Source of the DNA: Paracoccaceae bacterium | Lineage (GTDB): Bacteria; Pseudomonadota; Alphaproteobacteria; Rhodobacterales; Rhodobacteraceae | Assembly (NCBI GenBank): GCA_011620265.1 | Contig: WOZM01000009.1 | Location: 1 to 51,649, forward strand | DNA length: 51,649 nt | Direction: 5' to 3' | Part shown: piece by piece, positions 35,652 through 46,140 of the stretch | Layout of the letters: the number at the start of each line of letters is the position of its first letter | Numbering within the stretch: the stretch's first letter is position 1 | The notes under the pieces: generated by a model | Told to the model about the DNA's origin: nothing | Database searches by the model: none | Seen by the model: only the letters and a program-made list of their open reading frames with translations | Translations under genes and position numbers: made by a program

Positions 35652-35714
35652 CGTCGCGCCTGTTGTCCGCTTCCGTGCCCTGATTAGCGCAACCGGCGCG
35701 GGCGCGCCAGCGGA

Positions 35715-37019
35715 TCAAAGTACGTAACGGCTGAGATCGGTGGAACGGGAGAGGTCGCCGAGGTTTTTTTCCACGAAATCGGCGTCAACCGTCACCTTGT
35801 CGCCCGCCCGGTCGGGGGCGGCGAAGGAAAGCTCCTCGAAGACGCGCTCCATGACGGTATAGAGCCTTCTTGCGCCGATATTCTCGACGCTGCGATTCAC
35901 TTCGGCGGCGATGCGGGCAAGCGCGGCGATGCCGTCCTCGGTGAAGCTGACCGTTACCTCCTCGGTGCCCATCAAGGCCGCATATTGCCGGGTCAGGGCG
36001 TTGTCCGGCTCGGTCAGGATGCGGACGAAGTCCTCTTCGGTCAGCGCGCGCAGTTCCACCCGGATCGGCAGGCGCCCCTGCAATTCTGGCAGGAGGTCCG
36101 AGGGTTTCGCGATGTGGAACGCGCCCGAGGCGATGAAAAGGATATGGTCGGTCTTCACCGCGCCATATTTCGTGCTGACCGTGGTGCCCTCGATGAGCGG
36201 CAGGAGATCGCGCTGCACGCCCTCACGGCTGACATCGGCGCCGCGCGTCTCGGCCCGGGCGCAGACCTTGTCGATCTCGTCGAGAAAGACGATGCCGTTT
36301 TCCTGGACCGCGTCCAGCGCCGCTGCCTTCACCGCCTCGTCGTCGAGAAGCTTGTCGGCCTCTTCCGAGATCAGCGCCTCATAGCTCGCCGCCACGGTCA
36401 TCTTCTTGCGGATCTTCCGCCCGCCGAAGGCCTTGCCGAAGATATCGCCAAGGTTCATCGAGCCCATGCCGCCCGGCTGGCCGGGAATGTCGAGCATCGG
36501 CATCGGATTCGAGGTGTCTGCGACCTCAAGCTCGATCACGGTGTTGTCAAGCTCACCCTTCTTCAGTCGGGTGCGGAACATCTCGCGCGTCTGTTCGCGC
36601 GCGTCGGTGCCGGCGATGGCCTCGATCACCCGGTCCTCGGCGGCCTGGTGGGCGCGGGCCTTCACGTCCTCGCGCATCCGCTCGCGGGTCTCGATCATCG
36701 CGCCGTCGGTCAGGTCGCGGATGATCTGTTCGACGTCGCGGCCGACATAGCCGACCTCGGTGAACTTGGTCGCCTCGACCTTGATGAAGGGCGCCTTGGC
36801 GAGCTTCGCGAGGCGCCGCGAGATTTCGGTCTTGCCGACGCCGGTCGGGCCGATCATCAGGATGTTCTTCGGGTAAACCTCCTCGCGCAGGTCGTCGGCC
36901 AGTTGCTTGCGCCGCCAGCGGTTGCGGAGCGCGACGGCAACGGCACGCTTGGCGTCCTTCTGGCCGATGATGAAGCGGTCAAGTTCCGAAACGATTTCGC
37001 GCGGGGTGAGATCGGTCAT
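35715..37019 (-). CDS. hslU: ATP-dependent protease ATPase subunit HslU (ClpY)
   Basis: This is the AAA+ unfoldase that feeds the HslV peptidase. The 434-residue protein starts [20 protein letters not shown] at ATG 37017-37019, has Walker A GPTGVGKT near residue 57, an inserted I domain, Walker B FLDEID near residue 246, sensor II region ENIGARRL, and the C-terminal tail LSRYVL that docks into HslV. It is separated from hslV by a membrane-protein gene with which it overlaps by 4 nt. Confidence 0.97.
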   Translation of the reverse strand: MTDLTPREIVSELDRFIIGQKDAKRAVAVALRNRWRRKQLADDLREEVYPKNILMIGPTGVGKTEISRRLAKLAKAPFIKVEATKFTEVGYVGRDVEQIIRDLTDGAMIETRERMREDVKARAHQAAEDRVIEAIAGTDAREQTREMFRTRLKKGELDNTVIELEVADTSNPMPMLDIPGQPGGMGSMNLGDIFGKAFGGRKIRKKMTVAASYEALISEEADKLLDDEAVKAAALDAVQENGIVFLDEIDKVCARAETRGADVSREGVQRDLLPLIEGTTVSTKYGAVKTDHILFIASGAFHIAKPSDLLPELQGRLPIRVELRALTEEDFVRILTEPDNALTRQYAALMGTEEVTVSFTEDGIAALARIAAEVNRSVENIGARRLYTVMERVFEELSFAAPDRAGDKVTVDADFVEKNLGDLSRSTDLSRYVL

Positions 37020-38104
37020 GGGGTCTCCAAATAGGGCGGAAGCCGGTCCTTGCCGGGAAAGTCGGGCAGCGCGCGCATGATCAGCCCGCGCAACTGCACC
37101 CACCAGGTGCCGAGCGCCGTGAACATCGCGCCGAGGATGATCAGCACTACCGCCCAGTCGCGCGGCGCGCCACGCCCCTCACCGATCACCGCCCAGTAGA
37201 TCAGCGCCGCGATATAGACGATGCCCGCCGTCAGGATCGAGCGGCGGTCCACCACCAGCGCCACCAGCGCGAAGGCGCAAAGCGCCAGCGCCGTGGCCGG
37301 CAGGCTGCCCGCGCCGCCAGCGTAGAGGTTGCCGGCGACGGTGTTGACCAGCGTGGCGCCGGCCAGCAGGTGCAGCCAGAAGGCGGTGGCCGAATGGCGG
37401 GTGATCCGGTGCGGGTCGCGCAGATCGAACCACATCGCGCCGATGAAGGCGCCAAGCCCGAAAACCAGCGAGGCGAGCCGGAGATTGGCGCCCGGCCGGA
37501 AGCTGTTGGCCCAGGCGTCGAGAGTGTCGAAACTGCCGCCAGGATTGTAGCGCGCGAAAAGCGAATAGGTCGCCATCAGCGCGAAAAAGCCAAAGACGAA
37601 CATCGCGAAGGGCAGCCGGAAGCGGGCGAACCAGGCCAGCACCGCGGCCGCCGCCAGCAGCGCCGAGACCAGCGCCACACCCCTCAGACCGAGGTCTATC
37701 TGCCCCAGAAGCGTCAGGGCAGAAACGTAGATTCCGCCGGAATAGGCACTGACAAGCACCATGGATGGCAGGTTCATCCGCCGCTTCAGCGTGAAGTATC
37801 CCGCCATCCACCAGGCGATCAGCGCGAGGATTGCCGGGATCGCGATCAGGATCGTCACGCCGCCGACGATCGTCAGCAAAAGCGCGACGCCGCCGAGCAG
37901 GATGGAGAGGCCGAGCGCGATGAAGATCTCGGCAAAACCGCGAAAGAACTCGAACGGCTCGTCCTCGGCCGGCAAGGCCGCGCGCTTGCCCGCCCGGTCA
38001 TGCGCGAGCGCGGTGATGCCCGCCGCCTGCGCTTCGGTCACGAGGCCGGAAGCGACGGCGGCGCGCAGGTCGGCCGGGCCGAAGATCGCCGGTTCGTCAG
38101 CCAC
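37016..38104 (-). CDS. DUF2157 family membrane protein
   Basis: This is a 362-residue inner-membrane protein. A short soluble N-terminus resembling DUF2157 (residues about 1-60, [13 protein letters not shown]) precedes about ten hydrophobic segments. I recognise no catalytic motif. It sits between hslV (8-nt overlap) and hslU (4-nt overlap), so it is translated from the same message. Whether it has any role with the protease is unknown. Confidence 0.82.
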   Translation of the reverse strand: MADEPAIFGPADLRAAVASGLVTEAQAAGITALAHDRAGKRAALPAEDEPFEFFRGFAEIFIALGLSILLGGVALLLTIVGGVTILIAIPAILALIAWWMAGYFTLKRRMNLPSMVLVSAYSGGIYVSALTLLGQIDLGLRGVALVSALLAAAAVLAWFARFRLPFAMFVFGFFALMATYSLFARYNPGGSFDTLDAWANSFRPGANLRLASLVFGLGAFIGAMWFDLRDPHRITRHSATAFWLHLLAGATLVNTVAGNLYAGGAGSLPATALALCAFALVALVVDRRSILTAGIVYIAALIYWAVIGEGRGAPRDWAVVLIILGAMFTALGTWWVQLRGLIMRALPDFPGKDRLPPYLETP

Positions 38105-38654
38105 GGATGGTCTCCACCGTCAGGTTGCCGTTGGTGTAGACGCAGATATCGGCGGCGATGGCCATTGCCTTCCGGGCGATCTCCTCGGCCGAAAGCCCGG
38201 TCTCCATCAGCCCCCGCGCGGCGGCGAGCGCGAAATTCCCGCCCGAGCCGATGGCGGCCACGTCATGCTCCGGCTCCAGCACGTCGCCGGCGCCGGTCAC
38301 CACGAGAAGCGTCGTCCCGTCGGTCACGATCAGCATCGCCTCGAGCTTTTGCAGATACTTGTCGGTGCGCCAGTCCTTGGCAAGCTCCACGCAGGCGCGC
38401 ATGAGTTGCCCCGGCGCCGCCTCGAGCTTCTTTTCCAGCCGCTCCAGCAGGGTGAAGGCATCCGCCGTCGATCCGGCGAAGCCGCAAACCACGTCGCGCC
38501 CGCCGGGGTTGAGCCGACGGACCTTGCGCGCGGTGCCCTTGATCACGGTCTGGCCAAGGCTCACCTGCCCGTCGCCCGCGACCACGACCTCGCCGCCTTT
38601 GCGCACGCCGATGATCGTCGTGCCATGCCAGCCGGGAAACTCGTCTTTCGCCAT
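38097..38654 (-). CDS. hslV: ATP-dependent protease peptidase subunit HslV (ClpQ)
   Basis: This is the proteasome-like peptidase of HslUV. The N-terminal nucleophile Thr appears in [13 protein letters not shown]. The 11-residue extension before it ([11 protein letters not shown]) is typical of alphaproteobacterial HslV and implies processing. The 185-residue protein has AGDGQVSLG and [17 protein letters not shown]. It is the first gene of the hslV-DUF2157-hslU run. Confidence 0.96.
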   Translation of the reverse strand: MAKDEFPGWHGTTIIGVRKGGEVVVAGDGQVSLGQTVIKGTARKVRRLNPGGRDVVCGFAGSTADAFTLLERLEKKLEAAPGQLMRACVELAKDWRTDKYLQKLEAMLIVTDGTTLLVVTGAGDVLEPEHDVAAIGSGGNFALAAARGLMETGLSAEEIARKAMAIAADICVYTNGNLTVETIRG

Positions 38655-38718
38655 GCGGCCCTCCGTTCGTCACGATCCTATATGGCGGTCACCGCCCGTG
38701 CCCGCAACCGGACAAGCA

Positions 38719-38742
38719 AAAGGGCGCCCGGAGGCGCCCTTT
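38719..38742 (-). terminator. Rho-independent terminator of trxA
   Basis: AAAGGGCGCC and GGCGCCCTTT form a perfect 10-bp stem with a 4-nt loop. On the minus strand it is followed by a short T-rich stretch (TTTTGCTT), about 20 nt past the trxA stop. This is a classic intrinsic terminator. Confidence 0.88.
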
Positions 38743-38762
38743 GTCATCCGATCCCGGCCAGA

Positions 38763-39083
38763 TCAGATCGCCGATTCGATCCAGCTCTGCAGCGCGGCCT
38801 TCGGGGCGGCGCCGACCTTGTTGGAAACGACCTGCCCGTCCTTGAACATGAAGAGCGCGGGGATGCCGCGGACGCCCATCTGCGCCGGCGAATCGGGGTT
38901 CTCGTCCACGTTCACCTTCACGATCTTGACCTTGCCCGCATATTGCGTGGAAAGCTCTTCCAGCGCCGGGCCGATCTGCTTGCAGGGACCGCACCATTCG
39001 GCCCAGAAATCGACGACTACGGGAATGTCGGACTGCCGGACTTCGGTGTCAAAGGTGGCGTCGGTGACGGCGACGGTGGCCAT
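38763..39083 (-). CDS. trxA: Thioredoxin
   Basis: This is the general cytosolic disulphide reductase. The 106-residue protein has the WCGPC active site (Trp30-Cys31 to Cys34) in [13 protein letters not shown], the cis-Pro segment [13 protein letters not shown], and the usual length. The ATG at 39081-39083 follows GGAGAA. It lies 58 nt after addA and ends at a strong terminator, so it may be the last gene of the divL-addA run or have its own promoter. Confidence 0.97.
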   Translation of the reverse strand: MATVAVTDATFDTEVRQSDIPVVVDFWAEWCGPCKQIGPALEELSTQYAGKVKIVKVNVDENPDSPAQMGVRGIPALFMFKDGQVVSNKVGAAPKAALQSWIESAI

Positions 39084-39141
39084 GTCGGTTCTCCAGGTTC
39101 GGGATGCGTTGGCAGGAACGTATGAATGGCCGAGGGTGCCG

Positions 39142-42100
39142 TCAAGGGATGGTGGTGCGCAACAGGGCATCCCTCACGATGTCGCGAGGCAGCGGCATCA
39201 GCGCGCCGCTCTTCGTCCAGAGGATCGCGGTCTCGACCCGACGGCCGGGATAGATCCGTTCCAGCATTGCCGCATAGGCGCCCATCTGCCTCAGGATACC
39301 ATCGGGCACGTCCTCGGCGCGGGCGGGAATGACCGCGTTGGACTTGTAGTCGATGGCGAGAACGCGGTCGGCCTCGATCAGCAGCCGGTCGATCGTCCCG
39401 TGCACGATCCGCCCGCCGAGCGCGTCGAGCGGCGCGGTCAGTTCGACCTCGCTCAGCGCCCCCGTCCCCAGAAGCGTTGCCATTCCGGTAGAGCCCAGAA
39501 CCAGGCGCGCCTCGTCCAGGATCGTCTCTGTCTCGGCCGAAGACGCGATGTCGTCGCCGGTCGCCATGAGCGCCGCCGCGATTGCCGGCCAGTCGGCCTC
39601 GGGCCAGAGCGGCAGGTGTTCGAGCAGAAGATGCAGCCAGGTGCCGCGCCGCTTCGCGGTTTCCTCGTCCAGCCCCTCTTCGCCCGGCAGCGCCTTGGCC
39701 CCGCCTAGCGCGGAGGGCGAGAGCGGCGCTTGCGGCCCCGCCTGCGCCGGCGCGCCCGCGCTTGACCAGCCGGGCAGGCCCACCGGAGGCTCGGTCGTCG
39801 CCGGCCGCCGCGGCAGGTCCGCCGGCCACGCGCCGTATTCGTGGCGCCGGCCTGTGCCGCCCTCGGTCGCGAGGTCGACGGCGCCGGCCTTCTCGACCGC
39901 CTCGGCGGCAAGCGAATACCAGCTCTCCGCCCCCTCCCCCACATCGCCCGCGCCGCAGACGATCAGCCAGACCTCGGCCCGCGTCATCGCGACATAGAGA
40001 AGCCGCATGCGTTCCTCGCGCTGACGCTCCTGCATGGCGCCGCGAACCGCCGCGATCCCGGCGGGGCTTTCGTCGGCCCGCGTCTTCCAGACCGGGTGCC
40101 CGTCGAGGAGGAAGATCTCGTCGCGCGGATCGTCGCGCCGCTTCGCCGTATCGGGCAGGATGACGATCGGCGCCTCGAGCCCCTTGGCGCCGTGGACGGT
40201 CATCACCCGGATGGATTTCGAGGCGGAATCGAGCCGTCTCTTGATCTCCACATCGTCGGTTTCCATCCAGACGAGGAAGCCGGTGAGGCTCGGCACGTCC
40301 GACTGCTCGAAGGCCAGCGCCTGGTTGAGGAGCGCGTCGATCCCGTCCTCGGCCTCTGGCCCGAGGCGGGCGATCAGCCGGTCGCGGCCGCCATGCCGGG
40401 TCAGCATCCGCTCGATGAGGTCGTAGGGCCGCAGGAAGTCGGCCTGGTCGCGCAGATCGTTCAGCATCGCCAGCGTTTCGGGATACGCCCCGGCGCGGTC
40501 ACGCAGCGCGGCCCAGAGATAGGCGTCGCCCCGTCCCTCGGCAAGTTCGTAGAGCATGCCCTCGGACCAGCCGAAAAGCGGCGAGCGCAACGCGGCGGCG
40601 AGCGACAGGTCGTCCTCGGGCGTGGCGAGGAACCGCAGGAGCGCGCCGAGATCCTTCACCGCGAGTTCTCCGCCGATCTTCAGACGGTCAGCGCCGGCAA
40701 TGTCGAGCCCGGCCGACTTGCAGGCGCGAATGATCTCGAAGAAGAGGTCGGAGCGGCGCTGGACGAGGATGAGGATATCGCCCTCGTCGACCGGCTTCAG
40801 CCCCTTCTTCGTCGGGATGCACGCGCCCGCGTCGATCATCCGCCGGATCCCGGCGGCGATGCGGCGGGCGAGGACGACGGTCTCATGCTCGTCCGGAAGG
40901 ATGTCGGTCGGGTCGTACCAGTTCTCCGCCTCGGGCTTGTCGGCCCTGGGGATCGCCGGCCAGATGTCCACCCGCCCCGGCAGGTCGGCATGGAAGGCCA
41001 GGTGCTTCGGATCGCCGCCGAGGCCGCGATTCACGCGCTCGTCGAAGGTCAGGTCGACCACCCTGAGGACGGCGTCGGAGGAGCGGAAGGAATGCTCGAG
41101 TTCCAGCCGCTGGAACCCGATGCCGACCTCGGCGTATTTCGTGGCGAAATGGCTCTGCATCGCGTCGAACGCGGCAAGATCGGCGCCCTGAAAGGAATAG
41201 ATCGACTGCTTCTTGTCGCCGACGACGAAGACCGTCCGCCCCTGCCCCCGCGCGCTTTCGCCCGAGGTGAAGTCGTCGGCCAGACGCTCGACCACCTGCC
41301 ATTGGCCCGGACTGGTGTCCTGCGCCTCGTCCACGAGGATGTGGTCGATCCCGCCGTCGAGCCGGAAGAGCACCCAGGCCGCGACACCGGGATCGGAGAG
41401 AAGCCGGGCAGAACGGGTGATGAGGTCGTCGAAGTCGAGCCAGCCGCGTTCGGCCTTGCGCGAAGCGTAGCGCGGCAGGAACGCGGCGGCGAAGCGGTGC
41501 AGCGCCAGCGTCTTCTCGGCGGCGGCCAGTGCATTGAGTCGGCCGAGAGCCTCTGCCACCCGGGTCATCAGCCCCTGGAAGTCCTCCAGCCACGGGCCAA
41601 TCGCCTTCTGTGCGCTCTTGGTTGGCACGGTGCCGGTCTTCGCCTCTGCCCGGAACCCGCCCCCGCTCTGCCGATAGAGGAACACCGAGCACAGCGCGTC
41701 GAAGGCTTCGGCCGGGCGGCCCGCCGTGTCGAGGCCGGCAAGCAGATCGGCCAGTTCGACCATCGTCTTGCTTTGCGTTCCGAGGATCGGGACGACGGCG
41801 GCAAAAAGCGCGGGTTCCGAGCCGTCGAAGGCGGTCGCGACGCCTGCGGCGGCGTCGAAATCCGCCGGAAGGCCGAAGAGCCCCAGCGCCCCCGCCCGGT
41901 CGAGCGGGTTGGAAAAAGCGTCACTCAACCGGCACAAAGTGCCCAGCAGGCCGGAAAGATCGTCGCCGGAGAAGATCCCGGCGATGGCGTCGACCGCGGC
42001 CACGTCGCCGCCCGCGGCCAGTTCCTCGACGATCTCGTCCCGCATGAGTTTCGCCGCCCGGTCGTCCATCTCGGTGAAGTCCGGCGAGATGCCGGCCTCG

Positions 42101-42507
42101 AGCGGAAAGCGGCGCAGGAGCCCGGCGCAGAAGGAGTGGATCGTCTGGATCTTCAGCCCGCCCGGCGTCTCGATCGCGCGGGCGAAGAGGCGGCGGGCGC
42201 GCAGGAGCGTATCGGCGTCGATGCCGCCCTCGACGCCCAACTCCCCCAGCGCCTCGCGCAGCTTCGGCTCCGGCAGCATTGCCCATGCGCCGAGCCGCTG
42301 AAAGAGACGGTTCTGCATCTCGCTCGCCGCCGCCTTGGTGTAGGTCAGGCAGAGGATGCGCTGCGGCTCGGTCCCGGCCAGAAGCAGCCGCGCCACACGG
42401 TCGATCAGGACACGGGTCTTGCCCGATCCGGCATTCGCCGAAAGCCAGGTGGACTGCACCGGGTCCGCCGCCTGGACCTGCCGTTCGCTCGCCGCCGACC
42501 GCGTCAT
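39142..42507 (-). CDS. addA: Double-strand break repair helicase-nuclease AddA
   Basis: This is the UvrD-type helicase and nuclease subunit of AddAB, which resects double-strand breaks to load RecA. The 1121-residue protein has Walker [10 protein letters not shown] near residue 26, motif Ia [11 protein letters not shown], motif [15 protein letters not shown] near residue 392, motif [14 protein letters not shown], and a C-terminal RecB-type nuclease with LAIDYKSN. The ATG at 42505-42507 was chosen by the ATGA overlap with addB and by [10 protein letters not shown] leading into the conserved region. Confidence 0.95.
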   Translation of the reverse strand: MTRSAASERQVQAADPVQSTWLSANAGSGKTRVLIDRVARLLLAGTEPQRILCLTYTKAAASEMQNRLFQRLGAWAMLPEPKLREALGELGVEGGIDADTLLRARRLFARAIETPGGLKIQTIHSFCAGLLRRFPLEAGISPDFTEMDDRAAKLMRDEIVEELAAGGDVAAVDAIAGIFSGDDLSGLLGTLCRLSDAFSNPLDRAGALGLFGLPADFDAAAGVATAFDGSEPALFAAVVPILGTQSKTMVELADLLAGLDTAGRPAEAFDALCSVFLYRQSGGGFRAEAKTGTVPTKSAQKAIGPWLEDFQGLMTRVAEALGRLNALAAAEKTLALHRFAAAFLPRYASRKAERGWLDFDDLITRSARLLSDPGVAAWVLFRLDGGIDHILVDEAQDTSPGQWQVVERLADDFTSGESARGQGRTVFVVGDKKQSIYSFQGADLAAFDAMQSHFATKYAEVGIGFQRLELEHSFRSSDAVLRVVDLTFDERVNRGLGGDPKHLAFHADLPGRVDIWPAIPRADKPEAENWYDPTDILPDEHETVVLARRIAAGIRRMIDAGACIPTKKGLKPVDEGDILILVQRRSDLFFEIIRACKSAGLDIAGADRLKIGGELAVKDLGALLRFLATPEDDLSLAAALRSPLFGWSEGMLYELAEGRGDAYLWAALRDRAGAYPETLAMLNDLRDQADFLRPYDLIERMLTRHGGRDRLIARLGPEAEDGIDALLNQALAFEQSDVPSLTGFLVWMETDDVEIKRRLDSASKSIRVMTVHGAKGLEAPIVILPDTAKRRDDPRDEIFLLDGHPVWKTRADESPAGIAAVRGAMQERQREERMRLLYVAMTRAEVWLIVCGAGDVGEGAESWYSLAAEAVEKAGAVDLATEGGTGRRHEYGAWPADLPRRPATTEPPVGLPGWSSAGAPAQAGPQAPLSPSALGGAKALPGEEGLDEETAKRRGTWLHLLLEHLPLWPEADWPAIAAALMATGDDIASSAETETILDEARLVLGSTGMATLLGTGALSEVELTAPLDALGGRIVHGTIDRLLIEADRVLAIDYKSNAVIPARAEDVPDGILRQMGAYAAMLERIYPGRRVETAILWTKSGALMPLPRDIVRDALLRTTIP

Positions 42508-45449
42508 CCGACATCCTCCGGCTCGGGCGGGTCGCCCATCTGCCACTCGCCGAAGCGGGCAAGGTGGTCGTAGTCGCCCTCCATCCGTGCCGAGAAGACC
42601 GCCCGGCGCGAGGCATAGCCGGTGGCGCGGCGGTCGTAGGAGACGATGAGGCGCGCGAGTCCGTCCCAGGTCCGGGCAAGGATCGTGTCGTCGATCGTGA
42701 TCGCCCGCTCCTCGCCCGCGCCGCCGATCCGGATATAGGTCGCGCCCTCGACCTCGCGTCTGCCGAGCGTCGGGAAGCCGCCGCGCTCCGCCATCGCCGC
42801 TTCCAGAAGCAGCTGCTTGTCGAAGGCTTCCTCCTGCTTCCCGGTCGGCGGCTTTCCGGTCTTGTAGTCGTAGATATGGACCCGACCGTCCGCCAGAAGG
42901 TCGATCCGGTCGGGCCGGGCGGTGAGGATGAAATCGCCGGTTTCCAGCGGGACAGAGCCCTTTTTCTCAAGGATCACCGGCCGACCGAGGCGCGCGCGTT
43001 CGGCCTCCGCCACCGCGAACCTGTCGGCGATGCGGCCAAGCCGCGACAGCCAGACGCGCTGGGCGGCGGGCCAGGGGATCTCTTCGCCGAGCCTCGCCTC
43101 GGCAAGCGTCAGCAGGCGCCGGGCTGCGGCCTCCTCCGTTTCCCCTTCGGGGCGGTCGAGAATGAACTGCTCCATGATCTTGTGCAGGACCGTGCCGCGT
43201 TTGCGGGCGTCGGGCTCGGCCCGCAAGGGATCGAGCGGGTAGAGCCGCAGGATACGGCGGACATAGACCTCGTAGGGATCGCGGATCAGCGTCCGGATGC
43301 CCGTGACCGGAAGCTCGCGCGGGCGCTTGTCGACCGGCGGGCGCGGCGCGGGGCGGCGCGCGGCGGCCATGCGTTCCGGCGTCTCGAGTGCGCGGGCGAG
43401 GCGCAGCCAGCCTTCGCCGCGGTCGCGCATCGCCTGCAGCGCCTCCGCCCCGCCCCGGTCCGGCAGGCCCTGAATCAGGTTCGTCAGCCGGGCGACCCAG
43501 CGCGAGGCGACGGTCTCCGCCTCCTCGTCGCGGACGGCGCGGGTCAGCACGACCTCGGCGGCGCCCGCCGCCTGCTGGAAATCGTGCGCGGAGAGGCCGA
43601 TCTGGCGTTCGGGCAGCAGGAGCCCTGCCTTCAGACGCATCTGCCGCGAAAGCCACGGATCGGGCGCGGGGCTGGCGGGCCAGATCCCCTCGTTGAGCCC
43701 GGCGAGGATCGCGAGGTCGGCCCCGCCCGCCCGCGCCTCGAGCGTGCCCTGGATCGCGATCAGCGGATGCGCGGAGGCGGCCTGCCGGACGCTGCCTTGT
43801 GACAGGAGCGCGGTCACGAGGTTGCTGTAATCGGATGGTCGGAACGCGCCGCCATTCGGCGCCTCGGCCACCAGTTCCGCCATCGTGCGGAAGGCGAGTC
43901 GACCCGCCTCCTCGCGCCAGAGTTCGCTGGCCTCGACCTGGCCTCCGGGACCGGCGGCAAGGGCGCCGGCAAGCCTCAGATGCGTGTCTGCAAAGGCGGA
44001 AAGTGGCCTTTCGTTCGAATCGGCGCTGCCGTCGAGGGTCCGGGAAATCCACTCCGCCCAAAGCGCCCGCCCACCGCCGCCGGTCTTGCCGGCCCAGGCG
44101 TGCAGGTCGGCCCCCGTCGGGAAGGGCGGGCCGAAGCGGCGGAGCGACAGTTCGAGGTCACGGGTATGGCGAAGGTGGTTGCCGCGGTCGCCGGCCCCGG
44201 TCGCCGCCAGCGGATGCTTCAGCACGACAAGAAGCGCCTCGGCCGTCAGGGGCCGCCCGATCAGCGCCGTGACATGGCGAAGGAACCGCCCCGGCGCCGA
44301 CTGGACGAGCGGCAGTCCGGCGCTGTCGTCGGGCACGATCCCCCAGCGGTCGAGCGCGGCGGTGACGCGGCGCGTGAGCATCCGGTCGGGCGTGATCAGC
44401 GCGGCGCGCTGCCCGTCCTCGGCGGCCTTGCGGAGCCGGAGCGCGATGGCCAGCGCCTCGGCCCGCGGCGAGGGCGCCTCGATCAGGGTGAGGCCGGCGG
44501 TGGCGGGGCCGAGCGGGCCGAGCGCCGCCCCGTCCGACATCCATTGGTCGGTGACCGGCGCCGGCCGCAGCGCCAGCGAGAGGAGCCGGTTTCGTTCGGG
44601 TGCCGGCGCCGCGTCGTCCGACCACGGGCGGACCGATCCCGGCGTCGTGTCAAGCATCCGGCAGAGGTTCAGGAACCGGTATTGCGGATGATCCTCGGAT
44701 GGGATCGGGCCGGAACAGAGACTGTTCCAGGCGCGATCCGGCATGTCGAAGTCGAAACCGGGCAGCAAGATCGCACCCTGCGGAAGCCGGGCCACGGCCT
44801 CCATCAGCACTTGCGTCGCCCCGCGCGAGCCGGTGGAGCCGGCGACGATCACCGGATCGGCCGGCGGCCCGCTTTGCCACCCAAAGGTCAAGGCCTCCAC
44901 CACCCGGCGCTGGCGCGCCTCGGGGTCGGGCGCGCTGTCGGCATCGAAATAGCGGGCGATGATGCGGATGAAGGCAAGGCTGCGCTCCCAGTGCGCGGCG
45001 TGGTTCTCGGCCAGATCCGCCGCCTCCAGTGCCGCCGGGTCGATGCCTTCGCCCTGCATCTCGTCCATCAGCCGGGCGAGGCCGTCGGCGAGATCGAAGA
45101 TCGCCGAGCGGGCCGCGAAATCGCGGTCGCGGCGCACCAGTTCGGCGACCAGCCGGGCGAGGTCGAGCCGTCGCCGCAGCGGCGGAACGGCGGGCGGCAG
45201 GCCCGGCAGCGGATCGCGGCCGAGATCGGTGATGAGCCGCAGGCGCGGCAGGAAGCGGGCGCCGTGGCGGTCGAAAGCGGCCCGCACCGCCCGCTGCATC
45301 CGCGCGGTGTTGAGAAATAACGTGACCCGCGCCATCGCCTCGGGCGGCGCGTCCGCCATCCGCGCGACGAGGCCACCGACGAGCGCCTTGGGAAAGTCCG
45401 CGCCGGGGGGCAGGCCGAAGAGGCGCGGCGTGGGGGAGGGCTCAAACAC
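42504..45449 (-). CDS. addB: Double-strand break repair protein AddB
   Basis: This is the second subunit of AddAB, with an inactive helicase-like body and a RecB-type nuclease domain near the C-terminus (RGTVLHKIMEQF; HIYDYKTGKPPTGKQ). The chosen GTG at 45447-45449 gives 981 residues and starts VFEPSPTPRLFGLPPG, overlapping the murU stop by 8 nt. I see only two cysteines (LCSGPIPS, LNLCRML), both in the N-terminal half, so the iron-sulphur cluster of firmicute AddB is absent. Confidence 0.92.
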   Translation of the reverse strand: MFEPSPTPRLFGLPPGADFPKALVGGLVARMADAPPEAMARVTLFLNTARMQRAVRAAFDRHGARFLPRLRLITDLGRDPLPGLPPAVPPLRRRLDLARLVAELVRRDRDFAARSAIFDLADGLARLMDEMQGEGIDPAALEAADLAENHAAHWERSLAFIRIIARYFDADSAPDPEARQRRVVEALTFGWQSGPPADPVIVAGSTGSRGATQVLMEAVARLPQGAILLPGFDFDMPDRAWNSLCSGPIPSEDHPQYRFLNLCRMLDTTPGSVRPWSDDAAPAPERNRLLSLALRPAPVTDQWMSDGAALGPLGPATAGLTLIEAPSPRAEALAIALRLRKAAEDGQRAALITPDRMLTRRVTAALDRWGIVPDDSAGLPLVQSAPGRFLRHVTALIGRPLTAEALLVVLKHPLAATGAGDRGNHLRHTRDLELSLRRFGPPFPTGADLHAWAGKTGGGGRALWAEWISRTLDGSADSNERPLSAFADTHLRLAGALAAGPGGQVEASELWREEAGRLAFRTMAELVAEAPNGGAFRPSDYSNLVTALLSQGSVRQAASAHPLIAIQGTLEARAGGADLAILAGLNEGIWPASPAPDPWLSRQMRLKAGLLLPERQIGLSAHDFQQAAGAAEVVLTRAVRDEEAETVASRWVARLTNLIQGLPDRGGAEALQAMRDRGEGWLRLARALETPERMAAARRPAPRPPVDKRPRELPVTGIRTLIRDPYEVYVRRILRLYPLDPLRAEPDARKRGTVLHKIMEQFILDRPEGETEEAAARRLLTLAEARLGEEIPWPAAQRVWLSRLGRIADRFAVAEAERARLGRPVILEKKGSVPLETGDFILTARPDRIDLLADGRVHIYDYKTGKPPTGKQEEAFDKQLLLEAAMAERGGFPTLGRREVEGATYIRIGGAGEERAITIDDTILARTWDGLARLIVSYDRRATGYASRRAVFSARMEGDYDHLARFGEWQMGDPPEPEDVG

Positions 45450-46140
45450 CGGCGGCCTCGCGCAGGAGCGCCTCGGCGAGCGGGATCGCCTCGGGCCGGC
45501 CGACATCGCACCAGCCGCCGTCATGGACAACGCCGAAGAGCCGTCCGTCCGCCAGCATCCGGTCCCAGAGGAGGTTGAGCGAGAACACCCGATCCGGGAT
45601 CGCGGCCAGGCCACCGGTCGCGACGATCTGGGCGCCGGTATAGACGAAGCTTCGCCCCCGTCGCAGGCGGCCGTCAGCGTCGCGGTCGAAATCGCCGGGT
45701 CCGGCATGGCCGGTCGCGCGGCCCGAGGGCACGAGAAGCATCAGCCCGTCCATGCGCGCGGGATCCCAGGCGGCACGAAGCTCGGCCAGCGGATTGGCAC
45801 CGGTCCAGACCGCATCGGTGTTGAGCGTGAAGACCGGCCCGTCGCCGAGAAGCGGCAGCGCCTTCCGCAACCCGCCGCCGGTTTCGAGAATCGTCTCTGT
45901 TTCGTCGGAAAAGCGGATGTTTCCCCGCCCGGAAAGATGCGCCGTGATCCGATCGGGGAGATAGTGGAGATTGGCGACGACGCGCCCGATCCCGGCCCCG
46001 TCCACCTGCGCCAGCGCGTGATCGACGAGCGCCCGGCCGCCGACCTCGATCAACGGTTTCGGCCGGTCGGCGGTCAGCGCGCCCATCCGGGCGCCGAGAC
46101 CGGCGGTGAAGAGCATCAGAGCGTCGGGTGTCGTCCGCAT
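45442..46140 (-). CDS. murU: Nucleotidyltransferase, MurU-like (N-acetylmuramate-1-phosphate uridylyltransferase)
   Basis: This is a sugar-phosphate nucleotidyltransferase of 232 residues with the signature LFTAGLGARMGALTADRPKPLIEVGG (residues 10-35; loop GxGxRM and PKP) and the metal-binding FTLNTDAVW near residue 108. Next to AmgK it probably makes UDP-MurNAc from MurNAc-1-phosphate in peptidoglycan recycling, by-passing de novo synthesis. The ATG at 46138-46140 lies inside amgK (25-nt overlap). A mannose-1-phosphate guanylyltransferase role is the alternative. Confidence 0.86.
   Translation of the reverse strand: MRTTPDALMLFTAGLGARMGALTADRPKPLIEVGGRALVDHALAQVDGAGIGRVVANLHYLPDRITAHLSGRGNIRFSDETETILETGGGLRKALPLLGDGPVFTLNTDAVWTGANPLAELRAAWDPARMDGLMLLVPSGRATGHAGPGDFDRDADGRLRRGRSFVYTGAQIVATGGLAAIPDRVFSLNLLWDRMLADGRLFGVVHDGGWCDVGRPEAIPLAEALLREAAGV

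Noticed and set aside
39841-42573. Long plus-strand open frame opposite addA
   Set aside because: It mirrors addA codons, and the translated protein has no recognisable domain.
45450-45707. N-terminal extension of addB
   Set aside because: It would overlap the murU gene on the same strand by hundreds of bases and has no AddB similarity.
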